Assembly: GCA_028335825.1 (NCBI GenBank)
Contig: JAIOKI010000025.1
Coordinates: 1 to 64,000, forward strand
Direction of reading: 5' to 3'
Source of the DNA: Nosema muscidifuracis
Lineage: Eukaryota > Microsporidia > Nosematidae
Length of the DNA stretch: 64,000 bases
How positions within the stretch are numbered: position 1 is the stretch's first letter; each line of letters begins with the position of its first letter. Below the pieces are notes generated by a model. The model had not been told where the DNA came from. It ran no database searches and saw nothing but the letters and a program-made list of their open reading frames with translations. A program made the position numbers and the translations under genes. Of the stretch, positions 1-8,548 are shown one piece after another.

Positions 1-619
1 AATCATTGGATTAATTATATTTGATTATTCTACTTATTGTTTATAAAACTTTTTACAATGTTATCATATAAATAATTATCTTTAACTTTTACATTTATTT
101 ATTTTTATTTCTACTGTATGAATATTTAAAAATGTGATATTCATCTTAATTTTTTTATATTAATTTTAATCTCAGTTTGTATTTTTGTATTGATCATAAA
201 CTTTTATAAAGAGTGATTTCTAATCTTTTTATTTAAACATGTCTTTTTTAAAAATATTTCTAATTTTTTTATAAGTCTTTATACTTAATTATTGAAATAT
301 TCTCAATATTTATATTATAAAAAGATAAACTTTCTTCATTCCAAAAAATTATTATTCTATTAATATAAATTATTGATATTTTAATATAAATTTATATTAA
401 ATATCATATTTAACACCAATACAAAGCATTAATATTAAGATTTATTAATATCAATCATTAATTAATAAATATTAATTTTTATTACATACATAAATAGAAT
501 AATATATTTTAAATATTTTAATAAATTTAATTTATGTATTTTAAATATTTTTATAAATATCCATTTTTAATAATTTATAAAAATAAATTAAAATTTTATT
601 GATATCAAATTAAAAATTA
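1..619. other. AT-rich stretch without recognised genes
   Basis: Homopolymer-rich AT sequence with no usable open frame on either strand and no CCC/GGG start signal next to an ATG. I see nothing functional in it. Confidence 0.6.
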
Positions 620-895
620 TAAATTCTAGATTAGTCTATCTTTTTAAAATAATATTGAATAAAGAAATTAAATTATAGAAGATCATCTTTATAAAATAAT
701 ATTGAATAAATAAATTAAATTCTAGATTAGTCTATCTTTATAAAATAATATTAATATTTATTTATTAAATTATAGAAGATCATCTTTATAAAATAATATT
801 AATATTTATTTATTAAATTATAGAAAATCATCTTTATAAAATAATGTTTAATATTTATTTATTATATTTAGAAGATCATCTTTATAAAATTATAT
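620..895. repeat. Degenerate tandem repeat, period about 48-50 bp
   Basis: About six imperfect copies share a core resembling ATCATCTTTATAAAATAATA, or TCTATCTTTATAAAATAATA in the earlier copies. The cores begin near 631, 681, 728, 778, 826 and 874. The array is non-coding and lies upstream of the first gene. Confidence 0.75.
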
Positions 896-1248
896 ATTTA
901 AATAACAAACTCTTATTATAAAAAAATTGTAATATCTTTTATGTCAAGAATTTAATTTATAAGTATTTTTTTTAATTTTACATCTGTAAAAGAATAAAAA
1001 TATAAGAATTATACTTATTAATTTATTTTTATAAAAATATACGATATAAACATTATTTAATAAGATAGATTTATTATCTTTTTGTATGGGTAGATATTTT
1101 ATAATATTTATACAAAAAATAAATAAATAACTAATGACTCTAAAAACGTCATCAATTTTTTATCTTTTATTAATCTTCTACAATTATATTTTTAAAGAGT
1201 ATTTTTATAAATATATTTCTAAAAAATTAAATCATAAAACTCTTCTAT

Positions 1249-1262
1249 TACCCTTAATAAAA
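1249..1262 (+). promoter_or_regulatory. CCC-type start signal that fixes the first gene's start
   Basis: ACCCTTAATAAAA directly precedes the ATG at 1263. An in-frame ATG at 1134 has no such signal, so the downstream ATG is preferred. CCC-like triplets just upstream of the start are a known microsporidian expression signal. Confidence 0.65.
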
Positions 1263-2096
1263 ATGATATTACCAATAATCTTATTACAATCTATAAAATC
1301 TACCAATAATATAGAAAAATGTTTAGATTCTTTAGATTATAAAAATATACACCCAAGATTTAATTCACAATTTATATGGGATTATTGTAACGAAGTATGG
1401 ATAAATGTTACTAAATCAAGTAGATTTCTATCATTAATTAATTCAGAAGATAAAATGATTAGTTTTAGACGAAAGACAATGTATCTTAAAGAAAAATTTA
1501 TCGAAAAAATATTTTCTATATTAAATATGAGTGATAATACTTCTAATCAATTTTTTTATAAGTATACTGAAGATGATCTTAATTTTGTAGATTCACTTAC
1601 TAAATCTACTATTGATATGTTAGAAACATCCAATCAATGTGTTAATCTTCAGATAGGAATTTCTAGTATAGATAATTATAGAGATATATTAAAACAAATT
1701 ATTGAGTACAGGTTTGTATGTGAAGAAGGAGAAAATCTACCTCGTTTTAGATTTATACCTTGTAAAGATTTAGAATTTATTAAGAAAATTAAATGTGGAA
1801 TGACTGATGTTCAAAATTATACAATTAATTTTTTTGTTAATCCGGATGATGAAAAAAACATTAATAAATTTGGAGTATCTTTCTTTGGATTTGATATTAG
1901 TAATGAAGATCTTGATTTTGTAAAAATTTTCGTTTATTTTTTAATAGGAATATTTTTATTTCTTGTAATTGTTCTATTTTTTCAAAAATATTTGTCTAGA
2001 CGTAGAAATAAAAATTTAAGATCGGTAGTTGCAAATTATGATGTAGAAGAAGCGACAAATGGAGGGTTACCTTTATCTGAAATTAAAAGGATTTAA
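1263..2096 (+). CDS. Orphan type I membrane protein
   Basis: I do not recognise a family. The frame opens at 1134, but the in-frame ATG at 1263 is preceded by ACCCTTAATAAAA and starts a good signal peptide (MILPIILLQSIKS). The mature protein would be about 277 aa. It has an extracytoplasmic region with several cysteines, one membrane segment near residues 219-240 (very hydrophobic, followed by QKYLSRRR) and a basic tail of about 37 residues. This reads as a signal-anchored, single-pass surface or secretory-pathway protein. Its position beside other orphan membrane and secreted genes suggests a lineage-specific role. If the upstream ATG is used instead, the N-terminus gains 43 mostly hydrophobic and basic residues and the signal peptide becomes internal. 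Confidence 0.75.
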   Translation: MILPIILLQSIKSTNNIEKCLDSLDYKNIHPRFNSQFIWDYCNEVWINVTKSSRFLSLINSEDKMISFRRKTMYLKEKFIEKIFSILNMSDNTSNQFFYKYTEDDLNFVDSLTKSTIDMLETSNQCVNLQIGISSIDNYRDILKQIIEYRFVCEEGENLPRFRFIPCKDLEFIKKIKCGMTDVQNYTINFFVNPDDEKNINKFGVSFFGFDISNEDLDFVKIFVYFLIGIFLFLVIVLFFQKYLSRRRNKNLRSVVANYDVEEATNGGLPLSEIKRI

Positions 2097-2740
2097 ATTT
2101 ATTTTTTTTTAAAAAAGTATTTTTATAATTTCAAATTAATATTAGTGTTTATAATTTAAAACTTTCGCGTTTTTATATTCTTAAGAATTATCTTTGAGTG
2201 ATTAAATTAATATAGGATTTAAATTATGTTAAGTTTCGTTCTAAATTTTATATTCTACTTTGTTGTTACTCAATTTATAAAAAAGTACTCCAAAAATATT
2301 AAGATTTTTATTAAATTATTCAATTTTATGATCAAATTTTCTTAGCAGAATTTTTATACAAAAGGCTTTATTTTATAAATTAATATGTTTTATTACAAGA
2401 ATATATTTAAAATTAATAGTATAACAATATATTTAAAATTAATAGTATAAAAATATATTTAAAATTAATAGTACAACAATAAATTAATTTGTTATATTAC
2501 AGCTAGATATTATAAATCAATAATATAATAAGATATTTTAAATTAATTTCTTATATTCTTATCAGTAAAATAAGAAAATACATTAGTTTAATCATTGCTG
2601 AGCATTTCAATTTTCAAACAGATTCATGTTATTTTTTAATAAATATTATTAGAAAAAAAAGATATGAATTTATTTATAGTATTATGAATCTTAATTAAAG
2701 TCTATTAATTTCTTAATATAAATTATAATCTTGATTTAGA
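2097..2740. other. Non-coding AT-rich gap with a short tandem repeat
   Basis: No gene is seen. At about 2395-2480 there are three copies of a repeat of about 28 bp (AATATATTTAAAATTAATAG plus a variable end). The rest is simple AT-rich sequence. Confidence 0.6.
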
Positions 2741-4720
2741 TAGTTAATCACATACTTTCAATTACTCATTCATTTAAGATTATAATGTCCCTTCTAAATA
2801 TATCTTCATCTCTCAAGTCTAATATTAGATGAATTAAATAAACACACTTCTACTCTTCCCTTGGATCTAAATATATTCATTTAATATATTTACCAAATAT
2901 CTTCAGATTTTCTTACCTTTACTTTAATAGATTTTTAGATCTGTTGAAAATATTCACTTTCTATCATAAAAATCTAGCTTTATATTTGAAGCTTTTAAAG
3001 AAGCATATTTTATGCTTAAGTTATTACATTTTAAAATAGCTAAATAAAATTATATTAAATCTTTCTTTCTAAATATTATCTTATATCATTTTTTTTATAT
3101 TTAATTGTCAAGATAGTTCTTGGATTTTTATATTACAAAATTATCTGTTATAATCTCCTTTGATTTCCTTCCTTGTGTAAATGTTCCTTTACAAACCAAT
3201 AGCCATCTTATTCTCTAAAATTTCACCCCCACAGCTTTCTCTATAATTTAATGGCTACAACAACATTCTATTATATCTTAAAAAATCTATGTTAACTTAT
3301 TTACTTATAAAATAGCTAACTTTAATTGTCTTTCTTTTATTTACAAAAAATCTATGACATCTTATTTACTTAATAAAATAACTAACTTTAATTGTCTTTC
3401 TATTAATCTTAAAAATCTCACATCTTTGATTACTTAATAAATCTTATCCTATATAACTAATAAATGAATCTTATCCTAAGATCATAATAAACTATTATTC
3501 AAATTCATAATTAAAACTATCAAATCCTATTTTTATAAACTACTTTAACATGATTATTTATTATCTCTACTAGATTATACCATTTTTTTCTTTTCAATTT
3601 CTTCTACCATATAAACTTTTTAAGAACATCATCTGCTACAATTACTTCTAATTTTCAATGATAATCTCAAAATCTTCTATTTTCTCCATCCATCTGTTCA
3701 TATTCTCATTATTAAATTCAGTTTATTCTTAACTTTTGTTAAAATTTTATGGTCTGCTTATATTTTGAAAAATCTTCTTCTTAGTTTTTATTCAAATTTC
3801 TTAACCACTAGAAAGATCACTTATATATATTTCACTGATATTTTATACTTAACTTCCATTAATGTGAACTTTTTAGAAGTCCAATAAACTGAGAATCATT
3901 TTATTTTTTTAGTATTAGTTCTAAATAAAAATTATTCTTTATAATAAATAATTTAACTTAGATTATTCAATTATTTTTCATGTTTAAAATTCCCTTATTT
4001 ATTTCTAATATTTTTTTTAACTCTTCAGCTATCCGTTAATTTTATTATTTTCGTGGTGTATTTCCTAATAAAGTCTATGAATCATCTTGTTAAATTCCAG
4101 AATCCTCTCAATCTGTAGCTCCTACTATTATAATTAACTCTAAAATCTAGTAAACCATCATTTCAGAAGACGTAATATCTATCCATTAGAAGCATAGCTA
4201 ATAATTTTATTTTCTTTTATCCCTTTTAGTACTTCTCTAAACACTCAGTAATGCTCTTCCATACTACTATTATATATGAAAATATTCACCTTAATTTATC
4301 TCTCTTTTTATACCTTGTTTCAGAATCATTTTCATAATCAAAATTTAATACTTAAGATTACTTTTATATTCATCCTTAGCTTTTATTAAATAACATTCTC
4401 TAAATAAGTGTTCTCGTAGATTACAGTTGAAAATTTCATCAATTACTTATTATTAATTTACGTTAATTATTTAATTTACTTTATTCAGTAAATAATAAGT
4501 CAAATTCTTATCTCTTTTTCCTATCTTTTATAATTAATTTCTAGATTTTAACTTTTTTTAAATTCACAAATTTTAACAATAAAAGTTTTTATTCTCTCAA
4601 AAATATTTCTTTTTTTTAAAACTCTTCTTCAATATGTAACAAAATATCTAATCTTCTACTAATCTAGGCCATATTCTACTTTGACATTTTACTGTATGTA
4701 TTGTCTTTATAAAGGTATTT
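2740..4720 (-). mobile_element. Decayed Ty3/Gypsy-like LTR-retrotransposon pol relic
   Basis: This block has clearly higher C content and complexity on the plus strand than the surrounding gap. Read on the minus strand it shows eroded similarity to Ty3/Gypsy pol. The end of reverse transcriptase is near 4,000-4,250, and RNase H follows at about 3,600-3,900 in the expected order. The part down to about 2,740 would be the integrase position but is not recognisable. The element is heavily broken, with very many breaks, and no terminal repeats were found. It is an old fossil, not an active element. Confidence 0.55.
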
Positions 4721-4828
4721 ATTTAAATTGGGGTTTAAAAAATAATTAAATAACATATTTTTTTTCTATATATATTGACTAGCTAAACATTTCTGTTAGA
4801 GAATTTAATGTACTTTTTTTATATATGA

Positions 4829-4960
4829 TATAAATTTATATCTTAACTTAATATAAATGAACTATTTTAAATTTGATATAAATGAACTATTTTTTAATTT
4901 TGATATAAATAATCTATTATTTATATATGATATAAATGCCTCATCTTAACTTAACATATA
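4829..4960. repeat. Short imperfect tandem repeat (GATATAAATGAACTATTTT type)
   Basis: About five diverged copies of a 25-35 bp unit with a TGATATAAAT core. The array lies just downstream of the MADS-box gene's 3' end. Confidence 0.6.
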
Positions 4961-5029
4961 TAAATAAAACTTATTTACATGCTATATTTATAAATAAAAA
5001 AATTAATTCTTAAAAGTTTATTACACATT

Positions 5030-5629
5030 TTATTCCCCACTATCTGCTTCTGTATTTTCTACTATAGTCTCATCCATAAAATTTTTATTGTTACTTAAAC
5101 ATTTTTGTATAATATGCTCATGATCTCGAATTATAGGTTTAAGTTTTGGAGTCGCGTATGTATAAACATGTCCTGATTCACTAGCTACAAGAAGTAAAAT
5201 TTCAGATCCAGTAAGTACACTTAATTCATAAGCTTTTTTCATAATTCCTTTCTTACGTTTACTAAATGTAACATTTCTTTTATTTTTACCTCCTATATAC
5301 TCAAGTTTAATCTTTTTCCTGTTATTTACTTTCTCCTTAGACGTTGATAATTCAGACATCATGCTGTTATTAAATTGTGAAGTGTAATAATCTGTATTCC
5401 TGTAAGGATCAAAATTATATTGTTGTGACCATGTAGGATAAGTATTCGAATTCTGGTTATGTTCATACATACTCCTTCTAAATCTTGGATCAAACATTCC
5501 ATAATATTGACTTGTATTAACTCCATTAATAAATTCTTCATTATAGTTAGGATTGAATCCTGTATTATCATTATTCTCTGACGTGTTTGTATCATCTTCA
5601 TCAAATATTTGTCTCTTGTTATATCTCAT
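5030..5629 (-). CDS. MADS-box transcription factor, SRF/Mcm1 type
   Basis: A DNA-binding transcription factor of the SRF/Mcm1 (type I MADS) class. The MADS domain spans residues about 104-165. It contains the hallmark RNVTFSKRKKGIMKKAYELS, the LTGSEILLLVASESGHVYTY core and a TPKLKPII end, all very close to yeast Mcm1. The N-terminal 100 residues are acidic, Asn/Tyr-rich and low in conservation, and only about 34 residues follow the domain. The start is supported by TCCCCTATTAGTATG. The gene has a long upstream gap (5,630-6,642) containing tandem repeats and a CRE-like palindrome. Its neighbour upstream, on the same strand, is a second transcription factor (WOPR). The class is certain; target genes and partners cannot be read from the sequence. 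Confidence 0.95.
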   Translation of the reverse strand: MRYNKRQIFDEDDTNTSENNDNTGFNPNYNEEFINGVNTSQYYGMFDPRFRRSMYEHNQNSNTYPTWSQQYNFDPYRNTDYYTSQFNNSMMSELSTSKEKVNNRKKIKLEYIGGKNKRNVTFSKRKKGIMKKAYELSVLTGSEILLLVASESGHVYTYATPKLKPIIRDHEHIIQKCLSNNKNFMDETIVENTEADSGE

Positions 5630-6000
5630 ACTAATAGGGGATACTCTAAATTTAACTTTAATATATCTTGTCCTTTAATTAAATTATCAATGAATAATAA
5701 AGGATATTAAAAAGGAGATAGATTTTTATAATAAAAAATTATTTATCAGTTATAGTAAATTTAAAAAAGTATAATTAGCTATAAGAGGAAATTAAAAAAA
5801 ATAAATTTCTAAATATCAATATCGATAATTTTATTCAATAAAAAAAAATTATCGAATTAATTAAAAATATTTTTCATTTATAAAAAAATTAATTTATTTC
5901 ATAAAGTATATTTTATTTATTTAGTAGTTATTTAATAAATGTATTTAAGTTTATATTTAGTAGATGTTAAGTAGATGTATTTGAATATATTTTATAAATA

Positions 6001-6296
6001 TTTTATATAAAGTGTAATATTCTATAAATATATTTAATTTATAAAGTAAATACTTATGTCTTTAAATATATTTTATATAAAGTGTAATATTCTATAAATA
6101 TATTTAATTTATAAAGTAACTACTTATGTCTTTAAATATATTTTATATAAAGTGTAATATTCTTTAAATATTTTATATAAATTATATTATTCTATAAATA
6201 TTTTAAATAAATTATATTATTCTATAAATATTTTATATAAATTATATTATTCTATAAATATTTTATATAAAGTGTAATATTCTATAAATATTTTAC
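6001..6296. repeat. Compound tandem array, 70-bp then 30-bp units
   Basis: Two 70-bp copies begin at 6,001 and 6,071. Four 30-bp copies, derived from the front of the 70-bp unit, follow near 6,171, 6,201, 6,231 and 6,261. The shared core is TATTCTATAAATATTT. It lies in the presumed upstream region of the MADS-box gene. Confidence 0.8.
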
Positions 6297-6456
6297 TAAG
6301 TAGATGCTTATATTTTTATTATTGATAGAATACGTGTTTAACTTCTAATGACGTATAAAAACTTAATTAATTTTTTATCGAACTTTTAAAAATTCTTAAC
6401 GTTAAAATATTTTGAATTCTAACTTCTATCGAACAAGTAAAAAGTTCTTTTTATTT

Positions 6457-6470
6457 TGATGACGTCATCA
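6457..6470. promoter_or_regulatory. Perfect 14-bp palindrome containing a CRE core
   Basis: TGATGACGTCATCA is an exact inverted repeat with TGACGTCA, the classical bZIP (ATF/CREB) site, at 6,460-6,467. It sits in the gap between the WOPR gene's 3' end and the MADS-box gene's start. In DNA this AT-rich a 14-bp GC-containing palindrome is conspicuous. Its function is inferred. Confidence 0.45.
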
Positions 6471-6642
6471 CCTTCTTTTCTTTTTTTAAAAGAAATATTT
6501 TAACAAATAAATTTATAAAAAATATACCCTATTTTTATAAGAATAAAATTATAATAATTAATGAACTTAAATACTGTTGATAATGACTATATTATTGTCA
6601 TTTAATATTTATTTAGAAATTTATTTTTAATTAAATTCATTT

Positions 6643-7575
6643 TTATTCATCATCTTCTTCACTATTCTCTTCTTTACCATCAAAAATTTTGTACATTGTT
6701 AAATTTGGTTTATCCAAATATTTCATAATATCATTTTCTATATCAGTGTATGCCACCCTATCAAAATTATTATCAAAGCTATTATCAATATTATTTTTAT
6801 CAAAGCTATTATCAATATTATTCTTATCAAAGCTATTATCAATATTAATATTTTTATCAAAACTATTTTTATTATTATAATCATTTACATTATTCTTATA
6901 AAAATCATTTTCAATATTCTTATAGTCAATACTGCTATTATTCTTATAATCAAAACTACCATTCCCATTATTTTTATTATCAAAACTACCATTATTAACA
7001 TTACCACTCCCATTATTACCATTATTATCTCTTCTTCTATAAGTTCCATATTCTCCTTTGTAATTATTAAATTCTTGTATAGAATTAGTAATTTTCTTTA
7101 AATATTCATTAGATTTATTATCAATTTCTTTCTTAACCCTTCTTTTTAAATAACATCTTGACATTGTAGTATAAGCTTCTGGTAAAACTGTACGTTTTAT
7201 ATTCTTATATATCTCACAACATATACCTGTCTCTTCATGATTAAGTAAATTATAAATTACTAAATGAACATTCATTTCTTGATATTTAGCTGAATAAATC
7301 TTTTTAATTAAAGGATTCTCTGAACGTTTTTCTATATACATCATAAAAGGACCTAATGCACGAGAAGGTGTCCAAGATTTTGAATCTGTCCATCGCATTA
7401 TACCACTCTCCTCTTCTAAATATATAAATCCGTATCCTGGTCTTATCATTCGCTTCTCTTTTTCATTAAGTCTTCTTACAAGTCTTATCATATTATTATG
7501 CATGGCTAGATTAATTATATAAGAACATTCTATCTCACTATGAAGACATCCAATATAATTAGCTAATACATCCAT
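6643..7575 (-). CDS. WOPR-domain (Gti1/Pac2/Wor1 family) transcription factor
   Basis: WOPR proteins are fungal DNA-binding master regulators of morphology and development (Wor1, Ryp1, Mit1, Gti1, Pac2). The first WOPR block spans about residues 8-82 and includes VRRLNEKEKRMIRPG and ESGIMRWTDSKSWTPSRALG, the family's most conserved stretch. The second block starts near residue 89 (LIKKIYSAKYQEMNVHLVIY), with a shortened link to the first. Residues about 190-280 are Asn/Asp/Lys/Ser-rich with NNIDNSFDK repeats. The C-terminus is acidic. The start is fixed by TACCCTTATATG. The gene lies next to the MADS-box factor on the same strand, so the two may form a regulatory pair, which is inference. Confidence 0.9.
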   Translation of the reverse strand: MDVLANYIGCLHSEIECSYIINLAMHNNMIRLVRRLNEKEKRMIRPGYGFIYLEEESGIMRWTDSKSWTPSRALGPFMMYIEKRSENPLIKKIYSAKYQEMNVHLVIYNLLNHEETGICCEIYKNIKRTVLPEAYTTMSRCYLKRRVKKEIDNKSNEYLKKITNSIQEFNNYKGEYGTYRRRDNNGNNGSGNVNNGSFDNKNNGNGSFDYKNNSSIDYKNIENDFYKNNVNDYNNKNSFDKNINIDNSFDKNNIDNSFDKNNIDNSFDNNFDRVAYTDIENDIMKYLDKPNLTMYKIFDGKEENSEEDDE

Positions 7576-8374
7576 ATAAGGGTATACCTAATTGAAAATA
7601 TTTTAAATAAATTAAATTAGGAAGGAGAAATAAATTAAAGTCAATCTTATTTGATTGATAAAATGTTAAGATCTTTGAAATTTAATTAAGAATATATTTT
7701 AGATTGATGAATATATATTTTAGATTGATGATTATAATATTTATGTTAATGAATAATATATTTATGTAGGTAGATAAGAAATAAATATATATTTTAAATT
7801 GATGAATATATTTTTATGCTAATGAATAAGAAATAAATATTATTTTAGATAAAAATAAATATATATTCATCAATCTTAAATATATATTTATTAACATAAA
7901 TATATATTTTTATTTATGTTATGTATTTTTGTTAATGAATAAGAAGATGTTAGAATGTATTTGAAATTTAATTAAAAAATATATTGACAGGTTCATAATT
8001 ATGATCTATGACTATTTTTTTTTAAAAAAATTAGAAAATATAAAATAAAGATAAAAATACTAAAAATTATTATCTGAATAAAATATTTAATTAGTCATAA
8101 TTATATTTTTTGATATAATGCCTTATTAATCCTGTCAAGTATTATTTTTAATAAAAATCATTTTCTTAATACAATACATAAAAATATATTTCAAAATGAA
8201 CTTAACTCTAATAAATTAATTTAAAATATAATTTGTAGTATTTTTAGATAAAAATAAGAAACTTTATTATTCTTATAGAATATTTAAATTTCTGTTAAAA
8301 TATTAATTTATAAAAAAATAAAATAAGATATTTTTTAAAATAATTATTATTGTTTATTTATTATCAATTTTAAT
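7576..8374. other. Non-coding gap with AT repeats
   Basis: No gene is seen. Between about 7,690 and 7,960 a motif like ATATATTTTAGATTGATGAA recurs in diverged copies. The rest is simple AT sequence. Confidence 0.6.
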
Positions 8375-8530
8375 TCACCTTCCTTCTAATTGATTAATAT
8401 TCTTACTTCTTAACTTTCTTAATATTCTATTACCACATTCTATACATTTTATAGGATCTTTATATTTGATATGTCTCTCAGTTAAACAATTTAAACAAGC
8501 ATAGCTAAATATTTTATCTTGATCTGACAT
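8375..8530 (-). CDS. RPB12: RNA polymerase subunit RPB12/RPABC4 (ABC10-alpha)
   Basis: A 51-aa protein. It is the small zinc-ribbon subunit shared by RNA polymerases I, II and III. The pattern is Y-A-C-x-x-C at residues 12-15, then DPIKCIECGNRILRK at about 25-39, matching the family's CxxC, DPIRCxxCG and RI(L/V)YKKR signature. The usual C-terminal end is partly replaced by RSKNINQLEGR. The start is fixed by ACCCCTAA directly before the ATG. The gene begins only 18 nt beyond the 3' end of the large repeat-rich secreted gene on the same strand, so its start signal sits in that tiny gap. Length is in the normal range (about 50-70 aa). Confidence 0.9.
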   Translation of the reverse strand: MSDQDKIFSYACLNCLTERHIKYKDPIKCIECGNRILRKLRSKNINQLEGR

Positions 8531-8548
8531 TTAGGGGTTAAATATTTA

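Noticed and set aside
1134-1262. Upstream in-frame start for the first gene
   Set aside because: It lacks the CCC signal, while the ATG at 1,263 has it and begins a clean signal peptide. The longer N-terminus would bury that peptide.
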